A DNA stretch of 33,372 bases from Roseateles sp. (GTDB lineage Bacteria > Pseudomonadota > Gammaproteobacteria > Burkholderiales > Burkholderiaceae_C). The stretch is taken from assembly GCA_016790285.1 (NCBI GenBank), contig JAEUPJ010000087.1, positions 1-33,372 of the forward strand. Direction: 5' to 3'. This document shows, in pieces, positions 29,932 to 33,372 of the stretch. Position 1 is the first letter of the stretch. Each line of letters starts with the position of its first letter. Both the position numbers and the translations under genes were made by a program. The notes under the pieces are model-generated. The model was not told where the DNA came from. It did no database searches and saw only the letters and a list, made by a program, of their open reading frames with translations.

Positions 29932-32094
29932 TCAGAAGGTTTCCCAGTCGCCTTCGGCCACCGTGGCCGGTGCCGGTGCCGGTGCCGGCCGGGGTGCGGC
30001 AGCGGCCTTGGGTGCGGTGCGAGCAGCCGCCGGGGCAGGGCGGGGCGCTGGTGGCGTCGAGGCTGCTTTGGCAGCCGTGGCAGCCTTGATGGGCGCTGGC
30101 GCCTTGCTCGTGGCGGCGGGCCGCGATGGCGCCTGGGGGGCCGGGGTGGCCTTCGGCGCCGGGGCGGCCGCTTCGTGGCCGGACACCCGGAAGACGGCGA
30201 CGGCCTCCACCAGGCGCTGGGCCTGTTCCTTCAGGCTCTCGGCCGCGGCGGCAGACTCCTCCACCAGCGCGGCGTTCTGCTGCGTCATCTGGTCGAGCTG
30301 AACGACCGAGGTGTTGACCGAGTTGATGCCTTCGCTCTGCTCGGTGGCCGCCGAGGCGATCTCGCCGATGATGTCCTGCACGCGCTGCACGCTGGAGACG
30401 ATCTCGCCCATGGTGCTGCCGGCCGTCTGCACGAGCCGGGCGCCGTTCTCCACGCGCTCGACGCTGTTGCCGATGAGAGTCTTGATCTCCTTGGCGGCTT
30501 CCGCGCTGCGGCCGGCCAGCGAGCGCACCTCGCCAGCCACCACGGCAAAGCCGCGACCCTGCTCGCCCGCGCGGGCAGCTTCCACGGCGGCGTTCAGCGC
30601 CAGGATGTTGGTCTGGAAGGCGATGCCGTCGATGGTGCCGATGATGTCGGCGATCTTCTTGCTGGCGGTGTTGATGTCGTCCATGGTCGTCACGACCTGG
30701 CCCACCACCTCGCCGCCGCGCGTGGCCGCTGACACGGCCGACTGCACGAGCTGGTTGGCGGTGCGCGCGGATTCCGCCGTCTGGCGCACGGTGCCGGTGA
30801 GCTGGCTCATGGAAGAGGCCGCGTTCTGCAGGTTGCTGGCCGTCTGTTCGGTGCGCTGGCTGAGGTCGAGGTTGCCGGTGGCGATCTCGGTGCTGGCCGT
30901 GCCGATGCTGTCCACCGAGTGGCGCACGGTGCCGATGGTGCCGGCCAGGCGCTGGCGCATGCGTTCCGTGTCCTGGATCAGCGAGCCGATCTCGTCATTG
31001 CGGTTGCTGCTGACGGACTGGCTGAGGTCGCCTTCGGCGATGGCGCCCACCGCGCGCTGCAGGGCGGCCAGGGGCAGGGCCACCCAGCGGCGCATCATCC
31101 ACATGAGGCCAAAGCCCAGGCCCGCCGTGGTAAGCGCCAGCGCGCCCCAGAAGAACCACAGCGTGCTGCGGCCCGCCGCCTGAGCCTCGCTGCGCGACAC
31201 CTGCGCCACGACCCAGTAGCCGGTCTTGTCGCTCTTGCGCGCAACGGCGAAGTTGTCACCCTGGCCATTGCCCAGCACGTCGGGTGCGTCGTCGAACACC
31301 GCGGTGCTGTCCTTCTGCTCGGCCAGCAGCTTCTCGAAGCCCGGCGCCACGCTCGCGAGCAGCTTGCCCTTGGCGGTGGGGTGGGCCGCCAGCGTCGCCT
31401 TGGCGGGGTCCTTCGGCATCGCGACGATGTAGGTGCCGCCGTGCTCGAAGAACTTGGCGCCACCGGCCATGCGGTCCATGGCCGTCTCGAAGGCGTCCAG
31501 GTCATAGCCGACGAACAGGATGCCGACCACCTTGCCGGCGTCGTTCTTGATCGGCTCGTAGTGCGTCATGTACGCGCGGCCGAACAGGCTCGCGCGGCCG
31601 GTGTAGGACTTGCCGGCCGTGATGGCCGCGTAGGCGGCGCCCTGGCGGTCCAGCAGCGTGCCCATGGCGCGCTCGCCTTTCTCGTTCTTCAGCGAGGTGG
31701 TGATGCGCTCGAAATCGGCGCCCTTGGCCGCGAAAACGGTGGCCACACCGCCGTTGACCGCCGAGAACTTGTCGACCTGGGTGAAGTTGCCGTTGAGCTT
31801 GGGGCCCCAGTCGCGCAGCTCGCCGGTGGTTTCGTCCAGCGTGAAGCTGGGCCCGAACTCCTGCCGGAAGGAGCCGAAGCTGCGCTGGGTCTGCTTGGCA
31901 GCGACGTCGTCCATGGCCTGCATGGCGTCCACGAGGGAGGCGGCCTTGTCGCCCACCCAGGTCTGCACCTGCTGGTTGGCCGAGCGTTTGAGCAGAGCAC
32001 CCACGACGAGGCTGACGACCAGCAGCGCGGCAGCAACCGCAACGGCGCCGCTGATGGACACCTGTCGTGCGATGGAGTTGACGGGTTGGCTCAT
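29932..32094 (-). CDS. methyl-accepting chemotaxis protein with Cache-type sensor and C-terminal docking peptide
   Basis: This is a 720-residue transmembrane chemoreceptor. TM1 lies at about residues 13-35. A periplasmic Cache3/Cache2-like sensor (about 40-305) contains [14 protein letters not shown] and a Cache-like [21 protein letters not shown]2 lies at about 310-332, followed by HAMP ([21 protein letters not shown]) and the signalling hairpin with [20 protein letters not shown] and [16 protein letters not shown]. An alanine/proline-rich linker of about 75 residues follows. It ends in DWETF, which differs by one residue from the NWETF CheR/CheB-docking pentapeptide of E. coli Tar and Tsr. 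An AGGAGG 5 bases before the ATG supports the start. It lies 149 bases downstream of cheW in the same direction. Confidence 0.96.
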   Translation of the reverse strand: MSQPVNSIARQVSISGAVAVAAALLVVSLVVGALLKRSANQQVQTWVGDKAASLVDAMQAMDDVAAKQTQRSFGSFRQEFGPSFTLDETTGELRDWGPKLNGNFTQVDKFSAVNGGVATVFAAKGADFERITTSLKNEKGERAMGTLLDRQGAAYAAITAGKSYTGRASLFGRAYMTHYEPIKNDAGKVVGILFVGYDLDAFETAMDRMAGGAKFFEHGGTYIVAMPKDPAKATLAAHPTAKGKLLASVAPGFEKLLAEQKDSTAVFDDAPDVLGNGQGDNFAVARKSDKTGYWVVAQVSRSEAQAAGRSTLWFFWGALALTTAGLGFGLMWMMRRWVALPLAALQRAVGAIAEGDLSQSVSSNRNDEIGSLIQDTERMRQRLAGTIGTVRHSVDSIGTASTEIATGNLDLSQRTEQTASNLQNAASSMSQLTGTVRQTAESARTANQLVQSAVSAATRGGEVVGQVVTTMDDINTASKKIADIIGTIDGIAFQTNILALNAAVEAARAGEQGRGFAVVAGEVRSLAGRSAEAAKEIKTLIGNSVERVENGARLVQTAGSTMGEIVSSVQRVQDIIGEIASAATEQSEGINSVNTSVVQLDQMTQQNAALVEESAAAAESLKEQAQRLVEAVAVFRVSGHEAAAPAPKATPAPQAPSRPAATSKAPAPIKAATAAKAASTPPAPRPAPAAARTAPKAAAAPRPAPAPAPATVAEGDWETF
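29966..29989. repeat. hexamer tandem repeat in the chemoreceptor tail
   Basis: Three copies of GCCGGT plus a fourth unit, GCCGGC, encode the Ala-Pro alternation just before the terminal DWETF of the chemoreceptor. Units of six bases change linker length without shifting frame. Confidence 0.8.
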
Positions 32095-32175
32095 TCACGC
32101 CTCCTGGATGTGGCAATGGCAAGCAACAACCGCACTGCGCCCATCTGGCGTGGGGCTGGGCGAAAAATAGGCACT

Positions 32176-32235
32176 CGCCTGCTTCAGCGATCCTGAGCAG
32201 GCGCGGCCGTCATGTCTCCAGGGCCTGTACAGGCC
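32176..32235. repeat. inverted repeats between cheW and the chemoreceptor gene
   Basis: An 8-base inverted repeat CGCCTGCT / AGCAGGCG (32176-32183 and 32196-32203) has a 12-base loop. A separate perfect 14-base palindrome, GGCCTGTACAGGCC, lies at 32222-32235. On the minus strand the first hairpin is followed at a short distance by a run of five T, so it may be a weak terminator after cheW. The palindrome could be an operator or part of a stem. Confidence 0.45.
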
Positions 32236-32243
32236 GGGTGGGG

Positions 32244-32768
32244 TCAGGCAGCGATGGCCGCATCCATCAGGCCCATCTCGGCGCTGCTCATCAGGCCTTC
32301 GATGTCCATCAGGATGAGCATGCGCTCGCCCACCGAGCCGATGCCGGTGATGAAGCTGGTGTCCACCGAAGCGGAGCTGAGCTCGGGTGCGGGTTTGATG
32401 GCGTCCCGGTTGAGCTCCAGCACGTCCGACACCGAGTCGACGACGGCGCCGACCACGCGGTTCTTCACGTTGAGCACGATGACGACGGTGAAGCTGTTGT
32501 ACTCGGCGCTCGGGCAGTTCAGCTTCAGGCGCAGGTCGACGATGGGGACGATGACGCCCCGCAGGTTGACCACGCCCTTGATGAAGTCGGGCGCGTTGGC
32601 GATGCGGGTGGGCTGCTCGTAGGAGCGGATCTCCTGCACCTTCAGGATGTCGATGCCGTATTCCTCGGAGCCGAGCCGGAAGGTCAGGTACTCGCCGCTG
32701 GCCGGGCCATGGGACTTGGCAGTGACGGCGCCTTGCTGGCGCAGGGCGGGAACGTTGCTGGCTTCCAT
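32244..32768 (-). CDS. cheW: chemotaxis coupling protein CheW (paralogue 2)
   Basis: This is a 174-residue CheW that couples chemoreceptors to CheA. Core segments are [61 protein letters not shown] and [11 protein letters not shown]. It starts 27 bases after the cheA stop, with GAGGAGAGG just upstream of the ATG, and precedes the chemoreceptor. This is therefore the CheW of the main chemotaxis cluster. It is closely similar to the other CheW in the window, about 22 kb away. Confidence 0.97.
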   Translation of the reverse strand: MEASNVPALRQQGAVTAKSHGPASGEYLTFRLGSEEYGIDILKVQEIRSYEQPTRIANAPDFIKGVVNLRGVIVPIVDLRLKLNCPSAEYNSFTVVIVLNVKNRVVGAVVDSVSDVLELNRDAIKPAPELSSASVDTSFITGIGSVGERMLILMDIEGLMSSAEMGLMDAAIAA

Positions 32769-32795
32769 GCGGACCTCTCCTCGTTGTGATTGGGG

Positions 32796-33372
32796 TTAGT
32801 GGCGCGAGCGGCGCACGAGGCTGCCGACGTCCAGGATGAGCGCCACGCGGCCGTCACCCATGATGGTGGCGCCGGACACGTCGTTGACCTTGCGGTAGTT
32901 GGCCTCGAGGTTCTTCACCACGACCTGCTGCTGGCCGAGGAGCTCGTCCACCAGCAGCGCCACGCGCCCGCCTTCGGCTTCCACGACGACCATGATGGAG
33001 CTCACGTGCTCGAAGTCGAAGCGCGGCACGTCGAAGACCTTCTCCAGCTCGATGACCGGCATGTACTCGTCGCGCACCTCGACGACGCGGCCGGAGCCGG
33101 CGACCGTCTTGATGGTGTCGGACTGCACCTGGAAGGACTCCACCACGCTGGACAGCGGCAGGATGTAGCACTCGTCGCCCACGCCCACGCTCATGCCGTC
33201 CATGATGGCCAGCGTCAGCGGCAGGCGCACCCGCACCGTCATGCCGTAGCCCTCGGCGGAGTCGATCTCCACCGTGCCGCCGAGCGCGGTGATGTTCTTC
33301 TTGACGACGTCCATGCCGACGCCGCGGCCGGAGACGTCGGTCACCTGCTCGGCGGTGCTGAAGCCGGGCGCG
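32796..33372 (-). CDS. cheA: chemotaxis histidine kinase CheA, C-terminal part
   Basis: The gene runs off the right edge of the window; 192 C-terminal residues are visible. They begin in the ATP-binding domain with the F box APGFSTAEQ and the G1 box VSGRGVGMDVVKKNI, followed by GYGMTVRVRLPLTLAI. The rest (from about residue 61) is the P5 regulatory domain, which is CheW-like and binds CheW and receptors (for example DECYILPLSSVVESF, VALLVDELLGQQQVVVKNLE). It ends with TAA. An internal GTG at 33344 is not a real start because the frame is open and homologous upstream. The order cheA, cheW, receptor on this strand is typical of a chemotaxis operon. Confidence 0.96.
   Translation of the reverse strand, partial: APGFSTAEQVTDVSGRGVGMDVVKKNITALGGTVEIDSAEGYGMTVRVRLPLTLAIMDGMSVGVGDECYILPLSSVVESFQVQSDTIKTVAGSGRVVEVRDEYMPVIELEKVFDVPRFDFEHVSSIMVVVEAEGGRVALLVDELLGQQQVVVKNLEANYRKVNDVSGATIMGDGRVALILDVGSLVRRSRH

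Overview
The window is a GC-rich (about 68-70%) chromosomal segment from a betaproteobacterium of the Burkholderiales. The best guess is the Rubrivivax/Roseateles/Leptothrix group (Sphaerotilaceae). This rests on the cox gene order (including the 38-residue cox small protein, a DUF2970 protein and a twin-transmembrane DUF2909 protein), a CIRCE element in front of rpoH, and dispersed GC-rich palindromic intergenic repeats. No insertion sequence, phage gene, CRISPR array or integrase was seen. Most genes are core or common accessory genes.

Positions 1-8439, almost all on the + strand, hold an aa3/caa3-type cytochrome c oxidase locus with its assembly factors. The order is coxB (3' part, with a fused cytochrome c domain), coxA, a 38-residue small protein, ctaG, a DUF2970 protein and coxC, followed by a strong intrinsic terminator. 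A divergent twin-transmembrane protein (-) comes next, then SURF1, a membrane-anchored SCO-like protein, ctaA (heme A synthase), ctaB (heme O synthase) and a SCO lipoprotein. Together these encode the catalytic core, copper delivery to CuA and CuB, and heme O/heme A synthesis.

Positions 8575-15948 (-) hold rpoH preceded by a perfect CIRCE operator. Upstream of it lies a cluster made of an FtsX/YbbP-like ABC permease, a MASE1-CHASE-PAS hybrid histidine kinase joined to it by an ATGA overlap, and a CheW. A tRNA-Gly(CCC) gene is divergent at 16040. Positions 16320-21710 (-) hold a 5'-nucleotidase-family lipoprotein, a soluble PAS hybrid histidine kinase with two receivers and an HPt domain, and a REC-GGDEF diguanylate cyclase that overlaps the kinase by ATGA.

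A 446-base divergent intergenic region (21711-22156) separates the nucleotidase from a large Oar-like TonB-dependent receptor (+). This region has several hairpins, a minus-strand terminator-like structure, candidate promoters and a palindromic operator-like site. After a terminator come an NAD(P)-dependent succinate-semialdehyde dehydrogenase-like gene (-), alaS (+), and a chemotaxis group on the - strand: the 3' part of cheA, cheW, and a methyl-accepting chemotaxis protein whose C-terminus resembles the CheR/CheB-docking pentapeptide.

I found no clearly new multi-gene system. The items most worth a second look are the permease/hybrid-kinase/CheW cluster, the second SCO-like protein inside the cox locus, the structured 21812-21960 region, and the HrcA-type control site on rpoH.
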